6,230 nucleotides of DNA from Chitinophagaceae bacterium (GTDB lineage: Bacteria > Bacteroidota > Bacteroidia > Chitinophagales > Chitinophagaceae): assembly GCA_947481355.1 (NCBI GenBank), contig CANKGM010000125.1, positions 1-6,230 of the forward strand, given 5' to 3'. The position numbers were made by a program, and so were the translations under genes. Below are positions 5,794 through 6,230 of this stretch, piece after piece (the stretch's first letter is position 1; every line of letters begins with the position of its first letter). The notes below the pieces were generated by a model. The model ran no database searches, was not told where the DNA came from, and worked only from the letters and a program-made list of their open reading frames with translations.

Positions 5794-6230
5794 ATTCCTA
5801 AGCTAAGTCTTTTGAATGAAGTATTTTTAAATCCAGTGGATGAAAGAATTTGGATGAATTCTTTTCCTTCGGGAAATTTTTGAACTGAATCGTTTAGGTA
5901 TTGATAAGCATCTCTATTTTTTGAAAATAGACGTCCCATTCCTGGGGCCACAATAGACATGTAGAGTTTATATATTTGTTGGATACCAGGAATTGAAGGC
6001 CGAGAAAATTCTAATATTACCAGTTTACCCCCCGTCTTTAGCACTCTGTTTATTTCTGACAGTCCTTTTTCTAGTTGTTGAAAATTTCGCACGCCAAATG
6101 AAACGGTGACGGCATCAAATGTTTTGTCTGCAAAATTCAGTGCTTCACTATCCCCCAATTGGAGTTCAATCGTATTTTCTAATTGTGATTCTTTGATTTT
6201 TTTTCTTCCTAGGTCAAGCATGCCCTCCGA
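5766..6230 (-). CDS. ubiE: Menaquinone/ubiquinone C-methyltransferase UbiE/MenG, C-terminal part (truncated by window edge)
   Basis: The reading frame is open to the right edge and begins there with Ser-Glu-Gly-Met. This is the SEGM segment of the SAM-binding fold, so the ATG at 6221 is internal and not the start. The visible 154 residues are the C-terminal two thirds of a protein of usually about 240. Counted from that Met, it shows FDAVTVSFGVRNF at 35-47, then LKTGGKLVILEFSRP at 61-75, YQYLNDSVQKFP at 106-117, and the end GICSIYIGEK at 142-151. These are UbiE family features. The enzyme uses S-adenosylmethionine to methylate demethylmenaquinone in the last step of menaquinone synthesis. Bacteroidota generally make menaquinone only, so the MenG activity is the expected one. 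The missing N-terminus holds the glycine-rich SAM motif. Its stop codon lies inside porT, indicating translational coupling. Confidence 0.94.
   Translation of the reverse strand, partial: SEGMLDLGRKKIKESQLENTIELQLGDSEALNFADKTFDAVTVSFGVRNFQQLEKGLSEINRVLKTGGKLVILEFSRPSIPGIQQIYKLYMSIVAPGMGRLFSKNRDAYQYLNDSVQKFPEGKEFIQILSSTGFKNTSFKRLSLGICSIYIGEK

Overview
The window looks like ordinary chromosome from a member of the Bacteroidota, probably an environmental, gliding-type lineage such as Cytophagales; the order is inference. The evidence is AT-rich DNA, a PorT-type protein (a type IX secretion component restricted to this phylum) directly downstream of the menaquinone methyltransferase gene, a dihydroorotase with the DDQVHFREPG active-site variant known from Porphyromonas, a Wzi/RemB-like outer-membrane barrel, few recognisable Shine-Dalgarno sequences, and a promoter matching the phylum's -33/-7 consensus.

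Layout. The left half is a leftward series: dihydroorotase (3146-1803), a short MutS-family ATPase (1792-452) starting 10 nt after it, then after 84 nt a YifB/ComM-family protein that runs off the left edge. A Wzi/RemB-like barrel gene (3169-4833) diverges from the dihydroorotase, with only 22 bp between the two start codons, and its likely promoter lies inside the 5' end of the dihydroorotase gene. On the right, ubiE (cut off at the right edge) and porT run leftward with a 28-nt overlap, so porT converges on the barrel gene.

The 225-bp gap between the two convergent genes (4834-5058) is the most unusual part. It holds two G/T-rich 39-bp direct repeats, then 15 consecutive 7-bp units of consensus AACRTCT in perfect phase. 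The two halves are related as inverted heptad arrays. Positions 4848-4870 can pair with 5022-5044 in the rightward RNA at 21 of 23 positions, six of them G-U wobbles, so the fold should be much stronger in rightward than in leftward RNA.

Functionally the genes are mixed: pyrimidine synthesis (pyrC), DNA processing (MutS-like ATPase, YifB/ComM), menaquinone synthesis (ubiE), and envelope or secretion (porT and the barrel). No CRISPR array, tRNA, rRNA, insertion sequence or phage gene was seen. I found no convincing new multi-gene system. The heptad array is the item most worth following up.
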